Both the position numbers and the translations under genes were made by a program. A stretch of DNA of 64,000 bases from Apostichopus japonicus. Taxonomy: Eukaryota; Echinodermata; Holothuroidea; Aspidochirotida; Stichopodidae. The notes beneath the pieces are model-generated. The model did no database searches. It had not been told where the DNA came from and was given only the letters and a program-made list of their open reading frames with translations. The stretch lies in contig NC_092569.1 in NCBI RefSeq assembly GCF_037975245.1, positions 35,254,668 through 35,318,667 of the forward strand. The letters run 5' to 3'. This document shows positions 37,405 to 49,473 of the stretch, piece by piece. The number at the start of each line of letters is the position of its first letter. Position 1 is the first letter of the stretch.

Positions 37405-38984
37405 TTACTTTACTCTCTTTATTAGTTTCCTCATTGCCATACTCTTGCTTCCCAGTTCTCCACCTGACCTTTGATTTTGGATTTCTTTTTTCACTTCAGC
37501 CCTCAGTTTCTTGCAAACTATATGGAGGCGCACATTGAGAAACCGTGATAGGAGCTTTCCCTGGATGTTGTGACAATCTGGGAATTGAAATTCAGCAGTT
37601 GTCAAATCCACAGCAGAGGTAATCTGTTTCTTGGTGTTAACCATGGAAAGAAGGTCGTCACTACTGAACTTTCTGAACATCTTTTCAGCTGCCAAAATGT
37701 ACTGGAATGCTTGCTCTGTTGGGTCAACTAAACAACCCTCTTTGTACTCTTTTAGAATGGTCAGCTTAGCTGGAACCGGCAATGATGGTGTAGTGGATTT
37801 GACAGTACCTAGACAGCCTGGACAATATTTGTCATTTCTTTGTAGCCGTGTGATGCAGTACCCAACAAGGTAGTAGAGGCTATTCATCTCATCAGCAGAC
37901 AATTGAAGTGTGGATCCTTCTTGATTCAAGATCACATCAGGGATGTCAGAATCATTCTCAATAGATGGAGTGGTGTCAGCATTGAACTCTGCAAGGAATT
38001 CATTATCATCCTCTTGATAGTTCCCAGCTTGGGGAGACTTGAGAAACTGAGCTACAGTGATTATGCGTAATGCATATCTGAATTCAAGTGGTGAGGGAAC
38101 TGGATTCTTCATCCGCACACTACTAAATAAATTTTCCAGGCAGTCTTGTGTGAAGCGCGAGGAAAGAAGAAATTTATGATCTTGTTCAAGGATCTCTTCT
38201 TGAATGTCAAGGATTGATTGTGTTGACAGAATCACTCCTGTCTGGACTGGCTTCCATGCTCCCTTGTTACCAATTTTGATGACTTTGAATATCTTGATCA
38301 TATTTGTCAAGCATTCAATAGCTGCTTTGTGTTGAACTGGGTTAACTTTACTCAAGGCCATGACCGGATGACGACTCGACATCAGGTTGAACCATCTGTT
38401 ACAGAGCTCCAAAAACCAGGCAGTTGTCAAAACATCCTTTGGGTGACCCTCACACTCAACCAGGTACCGCAAAGCAGAAGCAACAGAATTGCTGAAAAAA
38501 TTAAGTGCCTGTGAAACCTTCATCTTCTCAAAGTGGGAAGGTGTTAGTGTGGCCTCTGTCAATTTGGGAGCTAGCTTCAAGTCTTTGTTTTCTTGAAAGC
38601 TAAGAAGATCTTTCAGGGGTTTCACACTAACCTCTGTACTTGACAATCCATTGGTATTTGCCAGCTCAGAAGGAAGCCAGATTTTCTGTGCATTAACCAA
38701 TGCTGACTTAAGATTTTTGAGGATGTGTGGTACATCTGCAAGGAAGTACAGGAAACGGTTTGAGTTGCATGGATGTGGAATCTTGTTGACAGTCTGGCAG
38801 TCTTTTCCACAGATTATTCCAAAGCTTCTCCACATTGCCCTATTCATACTTCCCATGTCACTGGTGACTGCAAGAACGTGAAGTCCTATATTGAGCTTTT
38901 TCAACGGATGAGCATCTATTTCTCTTTTCTCATCACCTTTGGTAGTGCTATTGCCACATTGGGAAGTCTTCTGAATTTTATGCA
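37405..38984 (-). CDS. P transposase exon 3: catalytic core and C-terminus
   Basis: The acceptor TTTACATTTCAG precedes 38984, and 526 codons run to the stop at 37405. A longer frame opens upstream to 39096, but that part (before VHKIQKTSQCG) is AT-rich and reads like intron. Contains TSDMGSMNRAMW, DVPHILKNL and CLENLFSSVR. Confidence 0.85.
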
Positions 38985-40938
38985 CTGAAATGTAAACAGA
39001 AATGTAACTCTTTATAGAAGAATATTTTAGGCCACTGTACTGTAAGTGGGTATTGTTAACAGACCTGTATAAAATTACAGAAAAAATGATGTGCAATGAT
39101 TGATTGTTTTTATTACATTTCTACAATAGCAAAGATATTAACGACACTCAGATGACGTGAAGAGTATTTTCCACACATGAACCTGACATTGAAGGGAAAA
39201 ACAAGCAAAATTGTAGGAATCTAACCAAGCACCCATCAAGGGGAGTTTTTTTGTACAATTATTGGAAATTGTGACCTACTGATGTGACAGATAGGGCAGT
39301 AGATAACCTTGTAAATGAGCATTGTCATTTAATTCATTGTATCTAATGTTTGCAAATTTAAAGTTGCATTCTGCCATTTGTAAGATTTCTGTCTCATTAA
39401 TGGAGAATAAATACTTCTTAAATATACTGCATCAGTTTTGTCACTTGATCACTGCTAGTGTGTGAGCTAAACAGCTTAATTATGAGCGTAATACAAACAT
39501 GCAAATCCCCAGTTTTTAAACTGTTGCTTATATGTACATTACTTTCAAGAAAATCAGCTCAATATTATTATCCAATCATGATTTGATGCTATCCTTGAGT
39601 CCATTATTCAGATGATGAGGCAAGATTCCCTTCCACTCTCCATGATGTAAGTAAAACCTTATATCTTAACCAACTGCCACTGAGAGTCCATTTGAAAGTC
39701 TCAGACCCACAAGTGTATTGATTAAAACAAAACTTTAATGCTGTGATTGCAGAAACTGGATTTCAGTCTAAGAGTCACTCACCGGGTTCATCTTTATCAC
39801 AGTCTGCTAACTGTGGCTTATTATGTGATAGGCAAGCATATGGGTGGTCAATGAGCACCATTTGCTTTCGCGATTCCAAGTGAACCTCTTCAAGTACCGT
39901 GCTTTTTTCATTTGGAGCTCTTCGCCTTTTGGGGTTAGGCCTGTGCTGGAAAATTGTTGGCACAGCTCCTTTTATCAATTTCTTCTTCCCAGTAGCTGGA
40001 TCCTTTTTTAATTGTTCTTCTTCAAAGTGAGCCTATAAACCACAAGCAAATGATGCACATTTTTGGCATAAGTTCATGGGCGGACATTTCCTACAATGTT
40101 AGACAACTTACAAGCTGGTACCCTGTATTATCATCTCAGCATAGAGATACACTGAGCCAAATGTCAAAAATTAAACTTAAACCCAGGCTATGCATCGAAG
40201 ACGAAAACATTAGGTCTAACTAACGTAAGCCTAATAAGGCTATGCTAACAATTAACATTTCAAACCAAGACGATACACCAATATTAACAAAGCCCATTGG
40301 CACTTTTCTATACTGGGTCTAGGTAATTAGGCCTGAATGTTTACACAACCTACAATGAAGTAGCTAATGAGTGTAGGCCCTAGGCCTTACTAGTTTAGGC
40401 CTAGACTATTTTGTTTGTAGGCCTAATCGGGCCCATACTGTGCAATAATATTTAATGTTCAATCACAGTAGTAGTAATAATAGCGAGATTGGACCAGGCT
40501 TAACTTAGACTTAGGGCCTGGCGTTTATGCCTAGGCTACCCTTTTGCATTATACATTTTAGGCTAGGCATATCCTAGGCCTAAGTTACCAGGGATTAAGA
40601 CTGTCATGTATATAATTAGGACACCTGGCATATTGAAAGCGACTTTAGTGGTTCGTAAAAACGATAGAAAGCCATGAATGTATTTAAAATTTATCAAACC
40701 GATTTGAACGTGAAAGTATCGTGTTTCTTACGTAACTCTTAACTAAGTTTTAGTATAGGGCCAATAGGCATAACTAATGTACCTCACAGAGTTTGGTTTT
40801 GTTGCCACTAGATCTCCAGCTTGTTCTTCCTACTATCGCTTCCCAAATTCTTCTTCTTTGAAGGTCAGTCGGAAAGCCAAACAAATGCACCCCATGTTCT
40901 GTCCTATTGCTACATCCCCAGGCGGCACAACAAGGCAT
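37405..40938 (-). CDS. THAP-domain P-type transposase (about 661 residues, central part missing)
   Basis: Three exons on the minus strand: 40783-40938, 39783-40032 and 37405-38984, joined in phases 0 and 1. Residues 1-80 form a THAP zinc finger (C-x4-C, then C-E-A-H, ending AVPTIF). Residues from 136 cover the RNase-H-like catalytic domain and its GTP-binding insertion: LHVLAVTSDMGSMNRAMW (D178 probably the second catalytic Asp), FLADVPHILKNLK, and TQDCLENLFSSVR (E419 probably the catalytic Glu). A C-terminal part with a CxxC and GGELGSKSMAMRKL follows. In Drosophila P transposase the THAP domain and the second Asp are about 225 residues apart; here they are about 100 apart, so the coiled coil, helix-turn-helix and first catalytic Asp region appear to be lost. 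The long exon is free of stops. It acts in the nucleus on the element's ends if it is functional. Confidence 0.85.
39783..40032 (-). CDS. P transposase exon 2: THAP C-terminal half and linker
   Basis: The acceptor TTTATAG is followed by AHFEEEQLKKDPATG and GAVPTIFQHRPNPKRRR, the typical end of a THAP finger and a basic stretch. The donor GTGAGT follows in phase 1. Confidence 0.85.
40783..40938 (-). CDS. P transposase exon 1: THAP N-terminal half
   Basis: 52 codons from ATG: MPCCAAWGCSNR, HLFGFPTDLQRRRIW, ending KLCE before a GTACAT donor. The splice to exon 2 restores the C-x2-H of the zinc site (C-E-A-H), which strongly supports both exons. The start codon lies about 150 bp inside the right terminal repeat. 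Confidence 0.88.
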
Positions 40939-41089
40939 TTTTGTGAGAAATTTGTACTTTTTACGTGTTCACGACGATCGTTTATACACTGTAAGTATGG
41001 GTGTCGTCTGCTATGAAGTTTTCAAGTGGACCTATTTTACCGCCCTGTGTGGGCGTTGTCCCTCTCGACCAATCCAAACTGGTTACATG

Positions 41090-41120
41090 GTTGGCCAAAC
41101 TCTCTCTATATACGGCTCTG
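41090..41120. repeat. P-element terminal inverted repeat, right (5' of the gene)
   Basis: Reverse complement of 34760-34790 at all 31 positions. The related decayed copy ends at 543. Confidence 0.92.
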
Positions 41121-41128
41121 ATCTGTAT
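41121..41128. repeat. P-element target-site duplication, right
   Basis: ATCTGTAT, identical to 34752-34759. Confidence 0.9.
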
Positions 41129-41265
41129 AACCACTAAGAAGAGACCATTAAAGATTACTAAAGCGAGGAAGAGATGTACAATCGAATACATGCATGTCCG
41201 TGTAAGCTTATCTTTGGGTGTCATTTATTTCGATTGTGCTAAAGCATTGCGAAATAAACAGGCAG

Positions 41266-41442
<177 letters not shown>

Positions 41443-41454
41443 CACTAATATATA

Positions 41455-43100
41455 ACTAAAGTTGTGCAGTGGAATACTATATGAACAATACTTCCTTATT
41501 TATTGTACTACGGCACATCCTGTTTGGGGAATGGAGTATTCTCACATATGATTGTATAACAATGTCAGCTGTTTCATTGGACGAGGAATATGTATGAACT
41601 ATAATATTTACATCCATACTGTTTATCTTATATACGTGATATTGAAACTTACGACCTGTATTGACAAATTAAAAGGTACATCGTATCATATTTTGCTTTG
41701 GCCTCAACCTCTTTTATATTGAACGGCTTAGCTATAGACGGTTCAAGCGCTTCATGTTACCCTTGCCCGCAGTTCTCAGGTGGTAGTGAGGGTTGGTTCC
41801 TAACAGTTTTAGCTAACGGATAACAAATGACAGTCATGTTTTTGCATGAAAAACTAAATGAGTGTTAGCATGCCTACAATAAGTTGCTGACAGTGTCGTA
41901 GTCAGAGTTAGAGGGAAAGTGCCGCCCCCCCCCCCACACCACCCTTTGTCACTGTATTTTCGGGGAAGAAACTGGGATGGCATAGAAAATTGGCAAAATA
42001 ATAAACAGCTTTGATGTATGATACTGGATAGGCTACTTGATTTAACAGCACGGTGTGATCTGCTTCTCGGAAGGTTTCATCCTTTAGCTATAGTCCTCCT
42101 TGGCATAGAAATATATGTACCTCAACAAGTTAACGTTGAGTTAGTAATTGATACTTCTAGTCAAAGTTGCGTGAGTCGTACGGCACTGGAATTTCGTCTT
42201 TAATAAAAGATCACTGAGAAAGGAGATAATTTTGAATACCTACTCACGAGTATTACTATGAATTTGTAAATGTGTGATATCGTTAATATATACAAGTACC
42301 TGCCCTGTCTCCAAAGTTTCTTGCAATAGTTAGCATTTTATAAAGCACCTTAAATGTAGTCCTAATAATGTTAATGATACTATTATTTTGCTTCTACGAT
42401 CTCTTATCGACAGAAAAATTCTCAAAGGCGAGTGACACTACTCCCCGTAGGCCCCACCCATTAAGCCCCTCCCTGTACGGACGTCAGAACAATTTTGTGT
42501 CCCCTAAATATGAATTGTCTTTCGTAGTAGAAGGGACAGGCTGTATTTGTTATGCAAAGTCATATCGATACAAGCGTCAATTCAACATCCATCGTAGTTA
42601 TGCAATTCACGCACGTTCCGTAATCCGGTCTGAAATAGTAAAATGTTATTTTTTCGAAATTTTCTTTGTCGATGCCTCTCATGCACACAAAAAAAAATTT
42701 AAAACAATTTAAATTATACTCTTTTCAACTATAAAGGTACAATCCATAGCCATGCTGGCTAGATCGTCTAGCCTACTTTTGTACATTTATAGACAAATTA
42801 CGTAAACCAATTGAACTTTTGGGATACCATGGTAATAAGAAGCGGAATGCTTGATAATGTCGAATTTTTGTCATATAAATGTCGTACTTTCATGTGTAGC
42901 ATGACATCCAGTAGAAATTTTAACGTCAAACAAATGAATGAAGCGAACTTGTAAGTATTCCTCGTTATTTCTGGGGTGACTATAGTTGGAAAAAATAAAA
43001 CAGGATATCCCATGTGAGCGGCCTTTTTCAGGAGCGGAAGAGAAACTATAACAGTGCTGTTTGGCTGTTTGATGTACACTATTCTCTGAAATATAAATTT
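41455..43100 (-). repeat. Diverged partial copy of R (pairs with about 2250-3995)
   Basis: Read on the minus strand it follows R from about 2250 to 3995 with many differences. It shares the TCCTGTTT...GAGTATTCTCACAT stretch (57165-57200 in copy 3), the CCTCCCTGTACGGACGTC motif (2852-2870 reversed) and GGGGTGACTAT...GGATATCCCATG. It is much more diverged than R copies 1-3 and is absent from the left 3' block, so it is probably an independent insertion of an older repeat. Short frames such as 42368-42712 are not genes. Confidence 0.7.
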
Positions 43101-44346
43101 TCTAGTCCTAACCTTTGAATACTGTATCAGATTTTGACACGTTATTAAAATTACAATAATTTTTTGGTTAGTGTAACAGACCTGTCAGAAGTAAAGAAGA
43201 AATGCGAGATTTGATAAGATCATTGCCTATTTTACAAATTTAACAAAGGTTGTTATTTAAAATTAAAAGTTTCTCGTCATTTTTTTTTTATTACGTCAAT
43301 ATTTAACTATTTATATAAAGTTTTGGCTAAAGTAGAGGGCAGCAGAGCTGACGAAAGGAAGCAGAAGAGGAAGCAGGGAAAGCTCAAGAGGCTTTAAAAC
43401 AGTCTTTTTTCTTACCTCATAATGAAAAGTTATCTCATATTTGGAATATTGTTGCAGAATGTTACAATAAATATCTTGTTATCACTCTATGGGCATTCAC
43501 TTCACACGGTTACAAACAGAAAAAAGGTCATAACGTTCGTTACAGAATAAATGTTAGGGTTCAACAACGTTTTTCCATCTTTGTTTTTTAATTGATTGGT
43601 TTGACGTGACTGTATTGTGCAGTCCACACGTTGCATTAGTTAAGTATTTCAAGCATTGTAGTAGATTATTTGTGGTGTCTTAATTCGGTTTCTTTCCACT
43701 GTTTGATAAAGGTACTCGATGACGTACGGTTATAGGATTTTATAATTGGCCGGTATTAGATGACTTATTTAGGGATGTTGTAATATATATATATATTAAT
43801 ATAAATGATACCATATGTTTTGTGAGTAGTTCGACGGCAACCCTGATAATGAATTCATATAAATATATAAGTATATGAAATGTGTCTGTGTGTGTCCTAG
43901 AAACCAAGAATCGTTAAGTATCCACTTTCATGAAGTTATTCATTTCCAACCAATTAATAATACTTGCTTGGAGGGATGGGTTAGGAGCGAGAGGATTGAC
44001 TACGAATGAGGCAACACATTAAGGAAAAGCAGACTGGTTTAATGTAATGTTTTATTTTTATTTTTTGATGAGACTCATGCAATATTCAATTTTCAAATTA
44101 TCGAACAACAGTAAGCTGGTTAATATTTATAATTTGACATCAATTTCAATTAATATCTTCTCATTCCCTTAGAAAATTGATTATTTGTCGAATCGTCCCG
44201 TTTGTAATTTTTGTTGCATGTTCTTCTTCTTTCTTGTCTGTGGCACGTCTAGCTGTCCGACGCTTGAAAATCTGTATGGATATTTTCTTACCTTTCTCAT
44301 TAAAAACTGCTCTTTTGGGCAATTTGTTATTTATAATGTGTTATGT
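43101..44346. other. 3' flank of gene B
   Basis: Pairs in reverse with the left block from 12352 to about 13740. A minus-strand AATAAA lies at 44051-44056. No exon seen. Confidence 0.5.
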
Positions 44347-44684
44347 CTACACCGGTCGTATTTTCATATCTGTGTATTGCAGGCTGCATCCGTAACCGTT
44401 CAAACTATAACTATACCAGAACATGTGCGTTCCTCGAGTAGAACCGTCGTAGTCGCCGTTGAGATTTGAATTTGTACAAAAACGACAGCAGTTGCCATAA
44501 GGGAAATGATCGCAAGAATCATCACCAGTACGGCATTAACTATAACAATAATAAGTATAATAATAGTACCACCAGGCTCCGCGATGTCCCTCCGCACAGT
44601 CGTAACTACTCGATCCGTCGTTGTCCTGGTCTTTTGTACTGAATTGTTTATTGTTGCTATGAGACAAAGCATTATTACCTGTAC
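44347..44684 (-). pseudogene. Gene B exon 9: terminal fibrinogen exon with in-frame TAA
   Basis: Opens after TTGCAG with GTGNNALSHSNNKQFSTKDQ and GAWWYYYYTYYCYS, then TAA (44536-44538). The frame continues with CCRFCTNSNLNGDYDGS and ends YTDMKIRPV. Two acceptors 6 nt apart (TTGCAG and GTACAG) keep the same frame. The insertion differs strongly from 11993-12351 in sequence and is 21 nt shorter overall. Confidence 0.75.
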
Positions 44685-46095
44685 CTGCAACAAACGAGAA
44701 AGAGTAAAAAAACCGGTCAATTTATAAACATTGAACTAATCTAACATCGGATACAAGTTAGAAGGCAGTTCTGTTTTGTCCTACCAATATGAAAACGTCA
44801 GTTCCGCATATTTTGTTTTGTTTCTTGTGTTCAATATTTAGGATACATAAGGTGGTATTTTGTCTTTGCAAGGACGTGTTTATTTATTTTTATTTTTCAG
44901 TTTAAAATATAGTGCCACAACAGGATTCACATACAGATGGGGAACTACTTTAACCAAATACTAGATTTGGGCTACTAATGTCGCTAATATCGCTCATTAT
45001 TTTATATTTATTTATCGTAATTTATTTATTTGATTGTTATTTCTAAGTTCACAAATGAGTTGGGTCCCACTCTGTCAAAACTCTAGTTATAAATTCCTTG
45101 TGTGTGTCGGTGTTAAATTTTATGTGTTGAATAATATTACGTTTAATTTCATTTGCATAACCAAACTCTCCTTATTCAACCCATTGCTTATTTGTTTTCT
45201 TGTACCACACATAGGCTAACTTAGGCTCTCTTCGAACCTGGACAAGGAGGGTGGGAGAGGGGGAGGGGCTGTGTGATTTAGCTTCATATATCATTCAAGT
45301 TAGGAAAACAAGGGTATCATTGTAAGACCTAGTCCTGAGTAATCTAACATGTTATTATTACATACAAAGTAATACTTGCATTTTGCAGAAAAGCCATCTC
45401 CCCATAAAAACAAAAATCAAATAGACGGCATCATCTGTCTGTCAATATTATGGTTGTGATATAATATCAGCCCGGCTCCAAGTTCCCTGTTCTACTGTAT
45501 ACATGGTATACAGGGTGTTATTGCCATCGATTGTTCAATTCCTTACCCTATATCTATAGCACTTTGTAATATTTGTATCTTTTAACTTGAGCTGATACGT
45601 TGGACTATAAACGTAGATTGAAATTTACACTATACACAAATCATGAAATAAATACGTTTAAATGAAGAATAGAACCGACATTGTATAAGGTGAATTTACT
45701 ATTGATTTAGTAGCTAATATTTTAGGTTTCGACAAGGTAACCAAAATTCGATGTATTACATTTATGAAAATCTTGAATGATATTAATTATCGGCATTTTA
45801 TTATTTAGTTCTTATCGACATGTACAATCTAGTCTCGTACGTATATCTTCTTCGAACAGACTGAATGATTGATTGATTCTAATTTCTCGAAACTATATAG
45901 ACGAATATTTAAAAATAAAACATTTCTGATTCCTCTGTTTCAATGTTCTATGAATGATAAACCCTAGATTATTTTATATATAACATGATTATATTAACAT
46001 AGCGCCTCAACGTTTGCACATATGAAAATCATCGAACATACATACCACTTGAAGTCTCACTATACAGTAACGAGAAGAGACATGTGACTACTCAC

Positions 46096-46357
46096 CTGTA
46101 TTTCCACTGTGTGATCCAACTGATAGTCGATACTTGTCTGCCTCGTTATTAATGCGAAAAGTCGAATAGACGGCATAAAACGATGATGAGCCAGAGTCCC
46201 GTAGATCAATACGTAGCTGGTACCTTTTCTGGTTGGTCAGAGAGTGAATAAATTTGTTACCTAGCCAGTGGTCGTGATTTTTATTACCGAAACCGTTCTT
46301 GTAGTCCGATCAACCACGATAAAAGTCAACAGAGGCACTCGATCGTCGCTGGAAAAC
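46096..46357 (-). pseudogene. Gene B exon 8: second fibrinogen domain, middle, with TGA
   Basis: Same 262-nt exon as 33079-33340. VFQRRSSASVDFYRG is followed by TGA (46310-46312) where gene A has TGG. The rest is open to HSGNT and a GTGAGT donor. Confidence 0.8.
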
Positions 46358-46608
46358 CTATGAAATGAAGAAAAAAAGGTTAATCCAACTATAGAATCTA
46401 CTAATCCTTAAGAGCATGACATTCAAAGCCGAAAAATAGTTAATAAAGATATGAATATTGTGAAAGTGAGATAATTCGCAAGAGTACTTTGTTACTTGAT
46501 TTGCTGTCCTAAAATGGTCAAGTTCATCTCAACGGGATCTGCAGTGCATCATTTTGAGTAAAGTGAGGAAGTTAAGAATTTAAGTCCTTCATTGTTTGCA
46601 TTACTCGC

Positions 46609-46914
46609 TGTCCATCCTCCTCCGTTACTTTCCATCTCACAGTAAACCTGAATACCGCTTGACCAACCATCAGGGTAAATGGTGTAAACACCATCACTGC
46701 GTGTACCGGAAACATAAAGCTCGTAGCAATCTTTTGGGAGGCTTGTGCACGTCACTCCGTCTCCTTCGTAGCCATCATTACAGTAACATTTACGGACACC
46801 ACTCCTCGTATCACAGGTTGCGTGACTACTACACCGGTAACTCTCATCTACAAGCCGGTTGTTCCTACAAGTCGATTTCCGTGTACATCGTGAATTGATG
46901 TAAAAGTGGCCCTC
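46609..46914 (-). CDS. Gene B exon 7: TILa/EGF-like module and start of second fibrinogen domain
   Basis: 306 nt, open. FYINSRCTRKSTC, CYCNDGYEGDGVTC, SDGVYTIYPDGWSSG, GGGWT. The donor is GCGAGT, a rare but sometimes functional GC donor; gene A has GTGAGT. Confidence 0.75.
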
Positions 46915-47495
46915 CTAATTTAAGATATTCAGCGAAAATAAAAACGACTAAAAAATAAATTATGAATTTGCGATTGTCACAGTTAAATGTAAAGAATTTC
47001 AACGGTAAGTGGCGATTGATAAATCCCCTCGAATGATATAGGTATGAGAATGAACCTTTATGAAAGTTTTATGAAGTATTTGAAGCCAACTCCGAAGTAG
47101 GAGGCGAAAGGATCCGCCATAAAAAAAGTAGCTGCAAATATTGCATTCAACGGCTTACCGCGACTATACATTAGGCCTACAAATAGTTCTAACCGTAAGA
47201 CTGAAAAACAAGAATGGAATTTTGTGTCAGGCTTATAAGTGGATGCACACTCGAAGGGAGTGGTCTCGTGATTCCCGACTAAACGTAATGCTTCCCTCGA
47301 CTGACAGTTTTGACTGGACTGGAGACAAAAAAATGGGTCAATGGCCCCTCCCCAACCTCGATGCGCACGCCACTGGATTATCTGTAAATGTAATGATTTT
47401 ATCGACAAGTATAAATACTAAAGGTTTCCTTCTAATTATATGGACAATGATTAATAAAAAAGCATTATAACATTTCCTGAATGAACCGTACTGAC

Positions 47496-47705
47496 CCCTA
47501 ATACACTTCCTATGTTAGCAACGAAGCAGTTGTGGATGCACGTCTCTCCGTCCCCTTGGTAGTTTGGATTGCAGTAACATTTACGGACACCGTTCCTCTC
47601 AGCACAGGTTGCGTGATCACTACACTGGTAACTCGCTTGTATAATCTGGTTGTTTCGGCAAGTTGATTTTCGTGTACATCTGGAATTGACGTAAAAATCG
47701 TCTTC
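47496..47705 (-). CDS. Gene B exon 6: TILa/EGF-like module
   Basis: 210 nt, open: FYVNSRCTRKSTCRNNQI, CYCNPNYQGDGETC, HNCFVANIGSVLG, GTCAGT donor. Partner of 31710-31919. Confidence 0.75.
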
Positions 47706-48135
47706 CTATTCCACGAAAAAATAAATAAATTTATTATGAATTTGCGGTTGTCACAGTAAAATGTACAGGATTTCAACGGTGGGTGGCCATTGCAAACTTC
47801 CCCTGAATGATCTAGGTGAGGGTATGGATTTTTATGAAATGTGGTCTTTGAAGCCAACTCCGATGTAGGAGTCCACGGGGTTCGCCATGAAAAGGTAGCC
47901 GTCAAATGTAGCATTAAAACGGCCTACTGCGACTAAACATTAGGCCTACAATTGGTTCTCACCGCAAAACTATCGTTTGTAGTATCCGTGCATTTTTGGG
48001 TAAAAATTATAAGGGAATGACATCTGAAGGAGTAGTCTTGTGCTTCCTGACTAAATGTAAGTAGAATATTTGCTTCTTATTATATGGAAAAAGTCATTAA
48101 GAGCAAAGCACTTAAAATGAAAGAAACGTACTGAC

Positions 48136-48347
48136 CATTAATACACCTCCTTTGTCAGCAACGAAGCAGTTGCATTGATTGAGAGGGATGCATTGTTCTT
48201 GCTCTCTCAGATAATCACCGACACAAACACATTGCTCTGATTTTGTGCGAGAGGTAGCCGAGATGCAAGTATCAGGGTCGTCACAAGTCCTCTCACAGGT
48301 GTCATCGCTAAATATCTCATTAGCTGGACACCATTCAGGGATTGTTT
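48136..48347 (-). CDS. Gene B exon 5: TIL domain
   Basis: 212 nt, open: WCPANEIFSDDTCERTC, CVCVGDYLREQEQC, QCNCFVADKGGVLM, GTCAGT donor. Partner of 30549-30760. Confidence 0.75.
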
Positions 48348-49208
48348 CTAGAGAACAGGAAAGAAAAAATATGAAAATAATAGTAACCTGATACAGTCAC
48401 GACAAATATGACATGTGGCATAGAATAGCTTGTCGTCATTACTTAAATACGTGGTTGTCAGAAGGTTAAAGGAAAGCAACATACACTCAGAAGCTGCTCG
48501 AATAAATGTAGAACATTTTAAATAGGTAGTGGCCGTTCCGTAGTCACATTAATGTTACTATTTATTCTGATAACGAGATAAAACACCATCATTTGTTGTG
48601 CAATTAGTCTGAAACCAGGTAGTCATGGCTTGTTTCTGTTTGGGATTTCTCTAGGTGTAAGTATACTGCTTTCTAACAACAATGGTAATTAATAACAACA
48701 TCAAAATTCTTTCGTTGGTTGTTCTGATCAAACTGGGAGACGAACCTGGTTTAATTGTAAACGTTATGTTGTACTAACGTTAGGAACGGTTCCTTGTTCA
48801 GAGCCATGGTCGGTGTTGAGTACGAAGCAGTCTTGTAGTGAGTGCGTAATCACACTTTAGCTAATGGAGGCATTTTGGAATTCTAGTATGGATACTAATG
48901 CAAGATTAATTGTTTGAACTCGCACTAGAAGCTTGTACTTGCACTCATATCATATCATATTATATTTGCTACGATATGTATTGTAGTGCCGTTGTACTCG
49001 CTGATATACTATATGTATACTCGTACTATAAATATTGTAGCAGTTTCTTCAAAACATATTTGACATGCCAAATTTACTTCCAAAAGATCCTTTCGTTTTC
49101 AGAATAAACCTTTCATTCTCTGCACGTTTACGTTTGACATTTAATAAATGATCACGATTTTTATGATTTTTTTTTGGCTTTATATTTAATAATGTAAAAG
49201 ACACTTAC

Positions 49209-49473
49209 CATCTGATATTTCGAATGTTCCTAAACTAGATATATAATAATCCCCCCATTTATCTGAGATACGAAACTCGTCGTATGTTACATAGTAAGTT
49301 TCTCCAGCAACGTTCTCAAAGTCCATTCGCAGTTGGTATCGCTTTCGATTTGTTAAGACGGCAATTTTCTCATTTCCGATCCAAAAGTCACTCCCTAGAA
49401 AGCCAAAGCCATTTCTGAAGTCTTCCCAACTTCTACTAAAATTTACAGAATCCGATCTTCGTCGCTGTAATAC
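49209..49473 (-). CDS. Gene B exon 4: first fibrinogen domain, middle part
   Basis: 265 nt, open: VLQRRRSDSVNFSRSWEDF, GFLGSDFWIGNEKI, LTNRKRYQLRMDF. Partner of 29424-29688. Confidence 0.8.

Larger units (their letters stand above)
34760..41120 (-). mobile_element. P-type DNA transposon, 6361 bp, with intact ends
   Basis: Bounded by 31-bp terminal inverted repeats (34760-34790 and 41090-41120, starting CAGAGCCGTATAT) that match exactly, and by an 8-bp target duplication. Repeat length and duplication length both fit the P superfamily. It carries a three-exon THAP-type transposase gene on the minus strand. The empty site is preserved at 14624-14631 in the other duplicated arm, so it inserted after the duplication or was lost from one arm. 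The identical ends suggest a recent insertion, but the transposase seems to lack part of its catalytic domain. Confidence 0.92.

Noticed and set aside
38984-39096. N-terminal extension of the long transposase frame to an ATG at 39096
   Set aside because: It is AT-rich, follows a good TTTACATTTCAG acceptor at 38985, and the phase fits splicing from exon 2; it is intron sequence that happens to be open.
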